DNA from: Pipra filicauda
Taxonomy: Eukaryota > Chordata > Aves > Passeriformes > Pipridae
Assembly (NCBI RefSeq): GCF_003945595.2
Contig: NW_024103452.1
Coordinates: forward strand, 5,551,555-5,615,554
Length of the DNA stretch: 64,000 bases
Reading direction: 5' to 3'
Below the pieces are notes generated by a model. That model made no database searches and was not told where the DNA came from. It saw nothing but the letters and a program-made list of their open reading frames with translations. Shown in pieces: positions 47,461 to 58,639 of the stretch (the first letter of the stretch is position 1; the number at the start of each line of letters is the position of its first letter). Made by a program: the position numbers and the translations under genes.

Positions 47461-49080
47461 ACTTATTCCAATGCCGCCCCTTCCCAGCTCCCACCACCGG
47501 ATGCTTGCTGGTTGCAGTCCCATTTAGTGACCCATCACACAGTCTCACACTGCCAACAGAAAAACCCACGTTGCTACCAGTCTGTGGGAAGAACACAAAG
47601 AGCTTCTTCCTCACTATGGTCGCTTCCTTCACCTTGCTAGATGCAGAGAAACGCATTCTCTCAGGGAATATCACTGTGTAGATGGGGGCAGAGAGACAAA
47701 CAGGATGGGGGCAGAGAGACAAACAGGACACTCCTTTATTTTGCTAAGATGAATTCTCAGAAACAGAGGTATTTGCACACTTAATGAATAGGCATCTGCT
47801 ATCCCAAACTCCCCTGAGCTGCTCTGTGCCACCCCAGCATAGGTGCAGGCAGTGCCACTGCTGTTTTGCAGAAGCACCTCACAAATCTCAAGAAAAGCAG
47901 CAAAATGGACAATATCCCTCCTTCCACCCCTACTCTTGAGGGCAGGAAGGATTGTTCTTGCCGGATGAAACATCCCCCATGTGACCAGAGGGCCGACATC
48001 CAGCTCAAACCAGTCAGGGGTAGAGTGTTGAAAAGAGCCTGTAATCCTGACTTCCCAAACTGTGGTTTTCTTTTGGTCTAAGTGAAAAATCTGACTGCAG
48101 AGATTGCCTCTTCCTTCTGGACCTGTGCAATCAGGGAAGCTTGGCCTGAGCCTGAATCAAGTAAATTGGCTTTTATTGTTTAGATGCCTCTCTCAGATAC
48201 AGTTCCAACCCTTGAAATACATCTGTCTCGTCTAATCTGCAACAAGAATTAGACTGAGACTTTCCTGCTCCGTTTGATTGTACAATAGATTGAGAATTCA
48301 CGTCAGAGGGAATGGTGGGTGGGTGGCATTTTAAATGGATGCCCAGACACTGGCAGAATAGCATTAATAACCACTAGAGCAAAAAATAGAGGAATATATT
48401 TAAATTAATTTCATGCATGTTCAACACAATATGTGCTTGAAAGAGAATAGCTATATACAGATGATAATTCAGAAGATAAATTTGACTGAAAACAAACTAT
48501 TTAATAGATCACTGTTGATTTTAATTGTTTTGTGTCAAAAATTTAAAAACAAGGTGTTAAAAACTCATTAATTTTCTAAAATATGTCTTAAATATCTTTT
48601 TATGAGATAAAATGTACTTTTAATTTTATTTTTCAGCTAATATTATATTCAGTATGGGTTTATACTATTGCTATTTTACGTAGTATTTAAATATATGATG
48701 TTATAGTATATATTTACTGAAATGAAAGGTTGGTTCTTTATATAATTGAGATTTTTCAGTTTGGCAGAACAAAATCCTTGGTTATTTTTACAAAGAAATT
48801 TTTATGTATTTTTGCATGGAAAACATTCAGATTTGCTCTTTTCAAAAGAAATAATAGTAGGTTTTCTGCTCTGGTTTTTAACGGCCTTCTATTTGTCTGT
48901 CCATTGATCCAGGAAGGTAAATTTGTAATAATGCAGTTCTGTGCTTCATGGGGCTTTGAAAGTTTTTATCTGGCCTATGACGCCCTGGAGACTCCTTTAG
49001 TGCAGTGCTGAAGCACAGCACCTGTCGTACTTTCTGGGAGAGGACACTCTGGGTAGATGTCACACCTGGAGCTCTCTGTG
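47461..49080. other. Non-coding DNA
   Basis: No gene recognised; frames of up to 100 codons overlap on both strands between 47.4 and 48.1 kb and look like chance. It contains the perfect 23-bp tandem duplication listed separately. 48.5-48.72 kb is very AT-rich. Confidence 0.5.
47681..47726. repeat. Perfect 23-bp tandem duplication
   Basis: Two identical head-to-tail copies of a 23-bp unit that starts GATGGGGGCAGAGAG and ends ACAAACAG occupy 47681-47703 and 47704-47726. Perfect identity suggests a recent slippage duplication or a length-variable minisatellite seed. Confidence 0.95.
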
Positions 49081-49094
49081 CCATTGCTTAAGCA

Positions 49095-49137
49095 GGCTGA
49101 AACTGCCATACACATTAACTCAATTACAGTTTCAGCC
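49095..49137. repeat. 11-bp perfect inverted repeat
   Basis: GGCTGAAACTG (49095-49105) pairs perfectly with CAGTTTCAGCC (49127-49137) across a 21-base spacer that contains CAATTA. The 18-bp E-box palindrome lies 45 bases downstream. No transposon hallmark is visible. Confidence 0.85.
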
Positions 49138-49182
49138 ATAATAGTTAATAATAGCATAACAGTTAAGGTAATGGTACCTATG

Positions 49183-49200
49183 AACAGCTGTACAGCTGTT
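49183..49200. promoter_or_regulatory. 18-bp palindrome with two CAGCTG E-boxes
   Basis: AACAGCTGTACAGCTGTT is its own reverse complement. It holds two CAGCTG E-boxes spaced by two bases (GTAC overlaps the centre), a sequence preferred by class II bHLH factors such as MyoD, myogenin or Ascl/Neurod partners with E-proteins. TAAT-type sites flank it (CATTAACTCAATTACAG, AATAATAGC, GATTAATACAC). Taken together 49090-49260 is a reasonable enhancer candidate; there is no direct evidence of activity. Confidence 0.45.
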
Positions 49201-52200
49201 TATCTCAGATTAATACACAGTTAAGGTCTCGCTCAAGGTCCATTTCTGGGCACACACCCCGCAAAGCCTTTAAGCAGATTTTGTGCTTCTATTGTCCTTT
49301 TTGTCCTAAGCTTCATTTTATCTGTACTGTCTCTTCTGTTGCCTTTTCTCTGAGCTCCAAACTTTAAAAACTAAAGTAAACCATGTCCTCATTTGAATAA
49401 AATTTCATAAAGAGCACTTGCAAGATATTGAAAATTCCAGTTAATTAAAAACTGATTACATTTAATTGTAGACAGACTTTCAGCATACTGGGAACTATTT
49501 CATTTCACCAGGCTAAACAGCTGTGACTAAAAGGATTACTGACAGAGAAAAACATTCTCCCTAAATTAAAGGTACACTAGCATGAAAATGTCTATTTGAC
49601 CATGTGGTTTTTGAGACAATATGTGGTTGATTGTGTGGTTAGGAACAGTATAACATATTGATATGAGACAACATCCTTAGAAGATTAATAGCTTTGAAAG
49701 GTGAAATATGAACATTATCTGTTTGTTACAGCAGAACTGAAGGTCTTCCTGCACAGTTATTCATTCATAAGCATCCACAATCCCTACTATTTTCATTAAA
49801 AATGTATGTCCCAATGCACCAAATATGACCTTTACTGTAAATTGGTTTACTCTTCAGTGAGCAATGACCCTCAGTCTTCACTAAAACAGATTTGGGTGCT
49901 GCAGTTTGTTGTTTTTTTCTACCCACTTCACTCTGCCCCCAAGATGCCTATTCCTGCACCACATTCCTCCTGATCCCTTAGGATTTCATTCCCTGTTTCT
50001 CCAATAAACCATCACAGACTGGTAGAGCTGCACCTCCATAGCCTCTCTGGGACACACTCAAATCCATAAAGTGGCCTTTGGTTGCAGCAAGATTTATTGA
50101 CTTTCACTGCAGGCTGTGCCTTCCTTTTAATGTGAGCATAGTTCATTAAAGAGGTACTGATTGGGAACCTCTTTACTATATAATTACACAACTTCTTCAT
50201 GGAGAAATTTTGTACATGATTAGTTAGTAACATTGCTGTTTTATCATGTGGGGCATGACAAAATTTTGAAATTCTTTTTTAGTTTGAGTCTATAATGAAA
50301 AAAAAAATCCCAAAAGCTCTACATCAGACGTCATATAACTTCTTAAAAAAAAAAAAAAAGGAAAACTGTAATTTCAAAATGTCATTACAAAAGCGTAATT
50401 TTGTTCTAGTTTCAATGAAATTGAAATTGATATAATGATGAATTTATATATCAATAAATTGACATATAAAATATTATATATGTGATATAGCTAATATATT
50501 AAAGGACCATTATTTTACAATTTCAGAATGGTCATTTCATAGTTAAAATAGCTTCAATGATAATTCCTTGGTTTCAATGACATAATATTTTCAAATGGCA
50601 AATATTTCTTCCTGCAAATTCTACTAGTTTTCCATTTATAGCACTATCCTTTGAACATGTTCTTTAATTAATTTTTATTATATCAAAATACTTAGTAAAA
50701 ACAGAATTTGTATTTAAGCAGAAGATATATTGAATGGTTCTGTTAAAAAATGAAAGTACGAGTATGGAAAGTGAATGAATGAAAATATATATATATAGGA
50801 AGGAAATTTCTATAAAACATAACCTACTGACTTAAAAAAGCTGTTTCTGATTAACTGAGCTGAAATAATGACCATATCTATATTTTTAGACTATTCCAAC
50901 AAAGTTAACTGAATTTGTTTAACACGGATGCTTTAAGTCATCTATTGGAATTAATGAGGTTAGCAGTGATGATCGTTAAATTTAATGTGTCAAAGACAGC
51001 TGACAATGTGATTTTTCTAATGCTTCTATATATCGTCACTGGCAACAGATAATTGCTTACCCTGTATGCATCAGCTTAGATTCATCATGGCAGTACTTAT
51101 GAATCACCAAAACAGTCATGAAGTAGACTGCATTTCATGTGATGTGGTTTGATTCTACATGATATACATAATATAACTTTGGTATTTTTGCCTGTATTTG
51201 TATTGTATGTTGTAGCTCGCACTGGTGTATCACTTTCCATCACCAAAGATTACATAAACTCTTATGCTGGAAACCAAACTCCATGTGCACATAGAATCTA
51301 GCAGAATGAGCCTTTGGTTCCAGTACCTTTACAGGCAAGAACATCCTACATATTAATACAAAGTCACAGTTTGTGACTTTAAAAGCAATAAAAAGGAGAA
51401 GAAAATAGTAATGATTACTTGGTATACAGTGTAAACCACAGTCTAGTTTACATTTGTCTGTTATTCATATTGCCCATAATTCCCTCTTTGCCCTGACCAA
51501 TCAATGAGGTATATATTTTTTGATAAAGATAAAATACAGACTTTATGGTCAAAAAATATGTTGTGAATGAAATAAAACCACCTTAAAGTGCTCCAAAATA
51601 GCATTTCATCTATACCTACTGATCATCCCCTACACCATGAACATGAACCTCCTAATCTTAGATGTTGCAGCAAAAGATAAAGGCATCTATAAAGAACATA
51701 GACACCTATGAAAGCCAAGGTGATGAAGAATTATTCTGTGACACTGCAGTTAAAGATCCTGAGGTGTGTAAAGACAATGGCAGTCATTAAAAATGCTTCA
51801 TTAGTCCATCCGAATATCAGTAATCATGGGTCACTTTCTTTAAGAGATGAAAGCAGTGATCAAACAGCAATCAAAAAGATGAGAGAGAATTTCTGATTCT
51901 AGGAAGACTCTTTGAAAAGATGTAGGCCAAGCAGTAAGTGGATCTCAGACATCTTGACATGTAGTAGGTGAAAACACCTTTGCCATTCTTGATAAGACAA
52001 ACATAGTTGCTTTCCATAGTAATGACAACAGCAGCTTTATGAGACAGGGAAAACACAACTCTGCTCATCTCCAGATTTGTTATGCAGAGACCCAGAGCTT
52101 ATCTGACCCAGGTTGTGTTTGTCATTTGGCAAACAGATGCTGCCAACATGATGTGAAGCAGTGGACAGTAGGTGCCTGAGAACTGCTCTTGGGTATGTCT

Positions 52201-53691
52201 TCCTATTTTCAAAGCTGCTTCAAAAAAGAGGAAGACTACAAAATATATGAGGTATTCAAGAGCATTGAAGCATTTTAAGATTGTCAAGCACTGCAGCACC
52301 TGCTGGCTCAGCCTCCAGAAGTGCACATCAAGGACACTGCAGCAATAAACAACCCTTTTGAAAACATGTCAGGAGCCAGGACAAGGTAGATAAACGTGTG
52401 GGGGTCAAAAGTGTAGCAGAATACCTTAGTTCAAGAGAGATTAAGCAGTGCTATTATTATCACAATTATATCTTCACACCACTTAGCAGACTTAGCCTTA
52501 CCTCGCAGGCTGGGACTGCCAGAGACCTTGCTTGACACCAGAGTTGATCCCATTACCTTGAAAATCCCAGACTAAGTAAATGCAAGTTTGTCACTTGGTT
52601 TGGTCATGACACATGATCCTGGTTGACTTGAAGGTCAAGGAAAAGAGGTTACATGGTAAGACAAGATTTAAAGGGTAACATGATGGAAACAGATTGCAGC
52701 TGTCACCTGAGTGGAAGTTTGGAAATTGTTGGAGGATGGACTCCTTGCAGTCAAACTGCCACTGGAGAACCACTGCTGCAATTTCAAAGGCATGGAACTG
52801 CAATAGGAAATTATGTACTGTTAAAGCCAAAATGTTTCAATAAAGTTCCCATTAGAAAGGAGAGATATGCTTGCTAATGTGGTCTGTGTCAGGCACTGCC
52901 TTAGGGTCTGAGTGATCTCGTTACCTTTGTGCTTCCTGCTGTGCCTCGCTCAGGGTTTGCCTTCCGCCTCTGCCTGCTGAAACCACACGCCAAGCTCCCA
53001 TCAGAAAATGGACTTTTTCCAAATAGTTACTTTGAAAGCTGGACATATAAGATGTGAAAGATGGAAGAGCTTTGATCATCTTGAATCACCTACCAAGAGG
53101 AGAAAATAAAGAGCTGATTTGTCACCTAAAGTGTTAGTTCTATGCAAAGTAAGTTTTCTTCAGTTCAAGAAGGTAATGCTGCACCACCTGTAAATGAAAG
53201 CAGGATGTGCCAGTGTATAGCCAAGGAAAAATATGCACAGGACTGACAATACACACTGACATTGCCATCTTTCAGGAAAAACATTTCCATATGGATCCAC
53301 TGGAACATCTATGTGGATTAAATACAGGTAGTGTAAACTACCTTCCATTGGTATGGCACACTCCCTTCTCATCTTAAATACCTAGATTTTTTTGCTGTAG
53401 AGACAATGTGGGAGGGGAAATTTAGATCTTTCTACTTCCAAGAGTATGTCAGAAACTCATCCTGTTTACTAGTATTGCTCTCATACAAAAATTTTTTCGC
53501 AATCACTATTAACTTGTTTTGTTAACTCAGATGACTTTGAAGGTTGAACAAGCACTGTGATTAACTCGCCTGCGCTGCTATATCCTTGAGATGATCCTCC
53601 ACGTGAAATCTGAGATACGTTGCTGGATGCATTTGGGAAAGGTGGCTTTGTCCATGGTTGATCTTTGCCTTGAACAGGAGAATCTAATTTT

Positions 53692-53725
53692 CCTAAACAT
53701 AATAAATCCCTAAACATAATAAATA
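53692..53725. repeat. 17-bp tandem duplication
   Basis: Two consecutive units beginning CCTAAACATAATAAAT, identical except for the final base (C versus A). A simple slippage duplication. Confidence 0.9.
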
Positions 53726-54167
53726 CATGAATATGAGAAAATGAATTTCCCAACTTAGTTTATTTCCTAAAAATTAGAAACTCTTCTTTCAAAATTAGCA
53801 TACGTATATGCATAACAAGTTTATTTAAAATAAGCTGTAATTTGCATGAACTTTCCATAATTTGTGCAAAATAATCTTAATTACCCTTTTCAATGATCCA
53901 GAGCATCCCCAATTTTTATTTTTCACAGTTTTTCATCTTTGTAATTCCAGCCCTAATTTCCATTACTATAACTATGTTGCAAAAGAGTGACTTCAAAACA
54001 AACTCACAGTGGAAGTGTTTTCTTAACTTGGAGACCAGAAGGAATGAATAACTAGCATGTAAATTTGTCTTGGGGGGTCTTTTTTTCTCTAATAATGAAG
54101 AATTCTTTCCAATAAGAAACACCATGATCAGAGATTTGAGATTCTTGTATATCGCTTATGAATACTT

Positions 54168-54202
54168 TTATATATAAATATATATATGTCTTACTATATA
54201 TA
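54168..54202. repeat. TA-rich microsatellite tract
   Basis: TATATATAAATATATATATG followed by a second short TATATATA after an interruption. Imperfect and probably unstable; no other role visible. Confidence 0.7.
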
Positions 54203-56010
54203 CCTATGTTATGACTCCATACGGTTACTGTTCAAAGCTAGGAAAAAGTTATAAAAGAAAACAGAGAATTCCTACATTCCAGTAGAGGCTGATTTGTAAC
54301 CCACCATTGATAAGTGAATAAAAATACAAGAATAGGTGTAGAATTCATCTCGGGGTATTTTTGATTTACAAATCTGATTTTATATTTATAACTGTAAATG
54401 TGAATATAAATTTCTGAGGGCAAAACTAATATTAGTTCAGGTAATTCCATCGCATTCTAGGCGGGCTCATTGTCTTTACATCTTTTACATCTTTTCACTA
54501 CATTATATGCTGCCTATCTTCATGTTATCCAAGTAATTTCCAGCAGAATATTAAATGGTTTTGTCCCCTGTAACATTATTCTGGTTACTTTCCTTTTTCT
54601 TACCAGGAGAAATCCTCACATAGATTTCATTTATACTGTCTTCGTGTCTTCATTACCTTTTTTTTTTTCGGTCTTAGCTGTGTTGACTTTAAACTCATTA
54701 GATAGGATGTAACTGTGTCTGTATTCTTGTGAGTGTGTTTGAAGGACTGGTATTTTGGTTAGATAAGGACAGTATTTAGTAGGTTGATATTTATGACTGC
54801 GACAGAGGGAAGTCATGAATATACTGTGTACTTTTTAAAAAGTGTTTAACATGAACCAGAAGCTTTTGAAACTACTTTACTAGGTGATCTCACGTACGTT
54901 ATCTGCCTCCTCATACTGCTCTGCGGACTCTTATGAATCTACTGCTAACTTGCCAAGAGGATGCTGATACAAAGATTTTAAATTAGAATTAGACTGAAAT
55001 GAAATTACAGTGTTTTTTCCTGTTCCTGTCATAAGCAGCTTTTGTTTTCACTGGTTTTCTGACAACTGAATATTAATTTAATTCCGATTCAGAATGATTA
55101 AACTCAAATTGCAGCAGATTTTTTTTCATGGATCACTAAAACCAACTATATTGTAAAATATGCACTGACATTCTGCAAGAGATAAAGATTGTTTACTGTA
55201 CATTGCTGAATCCCAAGTAATCCTCCTGAGCTTTTGCAAGTGATAATCCTTCCTCTTGCTATTATGAGTAGTGGTAATAACTCTTTCTTTAACATACAGT
55301 GATAATTCTTCCTCTTTACCTCCATAAACCTCTTTTACCCTCATAAAATTTCCAATAAACCAACTCAAACTTGCAAAGCAGAAACAAATCATCGTCAGTT
55401 GTAATGGAGAGATAACACAAAGCATTTTCAAAGGCTGCAATTAATCCTGGGGTAGCAGTACTCAAAAATTCCAGCACCCAACAAAGAAAGGTATCATTAC
55501 CTGAGGTGTTTTGTCTAAAAAACCCACATTGTAAAGGCATATGGGTCTCAAGAACTGCTGTTTCACTTTCTATTTCTAGTTTTCTATTCTAGTGAGAGCT
55601 CAGGCAGACTGCCTCTCCATTTCCCTCCTTGGAAGGTGTTTGCTTCTGCTGGAAGCTCTTTGAACAGGGTATTGTCTCTCTCTTTATCTTTGTGCTGCAT
55701 TCTGCTGTGTTTGGCACAAAGAAATGATAGAAACACTGAAGTAGGTACAAGGAATTGGGCTGGTGTGTGCTGCTTCTCAGGCAGACCAGTCCAGGAGCCC
55801 CAGTTCTCTGCCTGGCCCTTAAGTATGCTGTTTAGCTGAGGGGCAGGAGGAAGGGGAGTGCAAAAAAGTTAAATAAGTTACTGCTTCAACAGCCTTCTAG
55901 ACAAGTTGTTGTGGTGCCTGGTACAATGGGAATGAGAGGTTCAAGTAAGTTTCTATCTACTGGGGAAATAAACAACAAAAACTATTTTTCTGCATGTAGA
56001 GAGCTTTATA

Positions 56011-56066
56011 CTTCCTTCCCCTCCCTTCCCCTCCCTTTTCCTCTCCTCTCCTCTCCTCTTTTTCTT
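56011..56066 (+). repeat. 56-nt pure pyrimidine tract
   Basis: An uninterrupted run of C and T. The first part repeats CTTCCCCTCC and the second part repeats CTCCT about four times, which is a mirror-symmetric sequence. Homopyrimidine mirror repeats can fold into triplex H-DNA under negative supercoiling. No exon follows it that would make it a polypyrimidine splice tract. Confidence 0.85.
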
Positions 56067-56151
56067 GTTTCATTCATGCCATTAACCCACTGACTATTTT
56101 ATCTACCAATCATCACAGGATTAGGAGCAGAGAAGTTATTACCTCAATGCT

Positions 56152-56228
56152 ATTCTGGTTTACACCCACATAAATGCAGAATAACTTCATTGAAATAAAT
56201 GAGCCAGTGTTGCAAGTGGTGTAAACGA
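56152..56228. mobile_element. Ancient palindromic sauropsid repeat
   Basis: CTGGTTTACACCCACATAAA, GCAGAATAACTTCATTGAAA and GTGGTGTAAAC resemble a self-complementary repeat family common in turtle, crocodile and bird DNA. Its hallmark is TTTACACCnnnGTAAAT followed by AACTCCATTGAAGTCAATGG. The two ends here (TTTACACC and GGTGTAAA) are inverted, as in a decayed palindromic element. I cannot give a family name with certainty. Confidence 0.5.
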
Positions 56229-56471
56229 CTTTCTCATTTGCTTCAGTAAAATTACACTAATTTTCTTCAAATGTATAGCAGGCTCAAAGTAAATCGAATT
56301 TATGCCCACTTACCAAGGCACTATTTGGCCCAGTCTCAAAGAGAATAATTTGCCCTCACCAGTAGTATGAAGTATTTCTTTATTTTTTTCCCTTTGCTTA
56401 CCTCTCCTTTGGGGAGAACATGCTTTTATACTCTGAAATTAACATAATTAGAACAATTTTAAAAAAAATTA

Positions 56472-56612
56472 CCTAATTATTCTTCACAACGTGCCCAGGA
56501 GGCAGGCAAGTACCATCCCCCATTTATTATAGCTGGGGAAATGCCATTGAAGAGGTTAAGTGATTTGCCTGAGGATGGGCTGCAAGGTGATGGAATAGTT
56601 TGAATTGAATGT
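56472..56612 (+). mobile_element. MIR-like CORE-SINE relic
   Basis: The order ATTCTTCACAACGTGCCCAG, GAGGCAGGCAAGTACCATCC, CCCATTTATTATAGCTGGGG, AAATG, GAAGAGGTTAAGTGATTTGC and CTGAGGATGGGCTGCAAGGT follows the MIR consensus (TCCTCACAACAACCC, GGTAGGTACTATTATCCCCATTTTACAG, GAGAGGTTAAGTGACTTGCCCAAGGTCAC). It covers the CORE and most of the tRNA-unrelated part in plus orientation. MIR amplified before or around the amniote radiation, so a copy in a bird is very old. Confidence 0.8.
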
Positions 56613-57304
56613 CAATATTTCAAGTTTCTTGCAGCCATTCTCTAGTCCATGCACAGTGCTGATCATATTTTATGTCTGTGTTTTGCCTGCTGTCTCAGCT
56701 TGGTCACTCAACTCCTTCTCACGTGATGCCAGTCACACACATTCTCCACATCGAAAAGCAGCTGAGCAAAAAGTACACCAATGTATGCTACTGAGAGTAA
56801 ACTCTTGTTCACAAAAATAGTTTAAATAGGTGTTATTCTCTACATGAAACAAGGGTGAGATGTTCTCTGAGAACCCAAAATAAAAATGAGGAAAAGATAT
56901 TGGAATAACACAACACATTACATAGTAATTAATCATCACTGCTGTGTCTTAGCTGCCTAGGAGCTCTAAGGGACTAAATAATGAAGCAGCTGAATTGCTG
57001 TTTAAAGATACAGAGTTTATTGTTAAAAATCTGAAATAAAACCCCGCTACCATGGCCAATTGGGTTGTAGCCAAGACTGCCTAAATCTTTCATAAAGTGC
57101 CAGAGGCAACTGTCTTTTGTAGAGTCACAGGACATATCTCAGCAGCAGGAAAAATAGTCAAGAAAATTATGAAAGAGTTATATATTAATTTAATGTATAC
57201 AAACTGCTAGGACTAAACCCTCAGGCTTCTCAAGGCCAAATAATACCTCTCTAAGCTGCCGACACTCATTCAGAATTAACAAAATAGAGAATAAGGGAGA
57301 AATG
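56613..57304. other. Non-coding DNA
   Basis: No gene or repeat recognised apart from short frames on both strands near 56.6-56.9 kb that do not look real. Confidence 0.5.
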
Positions 57305-57462
57305 GTGGATAAAATTAATTCAGTCTTTCAAAAGGCCTTTGGTAAGGACGCTTACAAGAAACTGCTAGGGAAACTTGGTAACCATGGAGTGAGAGGTAAA
57401 ATTCACATGGATTAAGACCTCACTAGGAGATAGGGAAAAAGGAGAAGGAATAATGTTTTATT
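57305..57462 (+). mobile_element. Ancient CR1 reverse-transcriptase relic
   Basis: TCAAAAGGCCTTTGGTAAGG, CTTACAAGAAACTGCTAGGG, AACTTGGTAACCATGGAGTG, AGAGGTAAAATTCACATGGA and CACTAGGAGATAGGG match the region of old L3-like CR1 elements encoding DFSKAFDTVPH and the following LL-x-KL-x-xHGV-x-G stretch, in plus orientation. Stops are frequent. It may be the upstream part of the relic at 58.64 kb; if so, about 1 kb separates parts that should be close, implying an insertion. Confidence 0.65.
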
Positions 57463-58639
57463 CTTGCTGTAAAAAGGAGTTAGTGGTGCTGTAGCCTACA
57501 CACCAGTGTTTTTTGTCTATGCCAGATCGCAGAGTCCATACTCATGAGTAGCTCCATTGAAATCTGCTGCGGACCATAGTGGGAAGTTTGTTTTTACTGT
57601 TTTTCAGGAAGTTTAAATAAGGTTTAGAGGACATGATGGCATATTTGTAGACAGTCTGAAAGAGTAAGAGCTCAGCAAATTAACCATATTAGTTGGACAT
57701 GCAAATGAAGTGGATTTAGTTAAGAGCTGAGACAGCTATGAAGGACCATAAAATCATCATATGAACTTGTATGTGCAATGCTGTGCAAGTCACCAACTCA
57801 TCCCATCAATGGTATGGCTGAACTATTTGTCCAGATTCCCTACCTGCCAATTTGTTTTGGGAGGGTGGTATGTGTGTTCAATAGACAGCATTTTATGTCC
57901 TTTCTTTGAGCCTCTAGGTTAGAGGAATACCTACAGAGGAAAAAAGAGAGAGAGGAAACCAAAGTAGGATCAACTCTCCAAACAAATTTTGTTTGAGAAT
58001 GACAGTGACCAAATTAAATCTGGTGAGAGGGAGAAGTTAAGGTATTTTTATTATGGATCCTGAAACAAGAGTGAAGCTGCATTCTATACTTTCTTTCTAA
58101 AGTCACCTAATCTTGGCTCAGGTGGAAGTGTATACCTGACCATTAGGTGTTAGCCAAGTTGATACATTGCTAGTCATATCACTCAGTGTGTATTACTGGC
58201 TACAAATACTAATGTGCCTTAACCACCCTTATCCAACATGGCAGCTAAGCATACAATATCATTTTTCTGTTTACTTAACTCAACATTACATAAGTTTGCT
58301 AGCTTCCCAACTCAAGCTGAACATTATTTTGGAGAAAGCTTTGTTGTCTCTATGAAATAGATCTATTCCAAATTCTATCTCAAAATGCTATGCGTGTTCA
58401 AAGAGATGAATAATTCAGTTGCTGTATAAGGAGAATGAATATGAGAAAAGGAGTGAAAAAGCACATAAAAATAGATGGGAAGATGATGGCCCATAGCCAG
58501 CTATACAAAACTCTGAAAGAATAAAGTACAAATAATTCAGTAGGAAGGATGAGGTAGACTAGTTCCTCTCACTTTGCTTAATATTATGGCCCTGAATTAG
58601 CTGCTTGAAAACACCAGGAAAATGTAATAGTCTCTAAGG
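57463..58639. other. Non-coding DNA within CR1 region
   Basis: Mostly unrecognised. A short piece at about 57532-57566 (CCATACTCATGAGTAGCTCC followed by ATTGAAATC) resembles another palindromic sauropsid repeat with the CTCATGTGAGTAGTCCCATTG motif. The remainder may be unique DNA or sequence inserted into the old CR1. Confidence 0.4.

Larger units (their letters stand above)
49270..56010. other. AT-rich non-coding DNA
   Basis: No gene or recognised transposon. The longest frame is 104 codons (55126-55440, minus), unrecognised. 50.28-50.80 kb is extremely AT-rich with an A15 run at 50345-50359 and TATATA runs, and 54.16-54.20 kb is another TA-rich tract; such DNA can act as a matrix-attachment region. 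A 17-bp tandem duplication lies at 53692-53725. Confidence 0.5.

Noticed and set aside
54830..54843. 14-bp palindrome ACTTTTTAAAAAGT
   Set aside because: Made of A and T runs; such palindromes are frequent in DNA of this composition.
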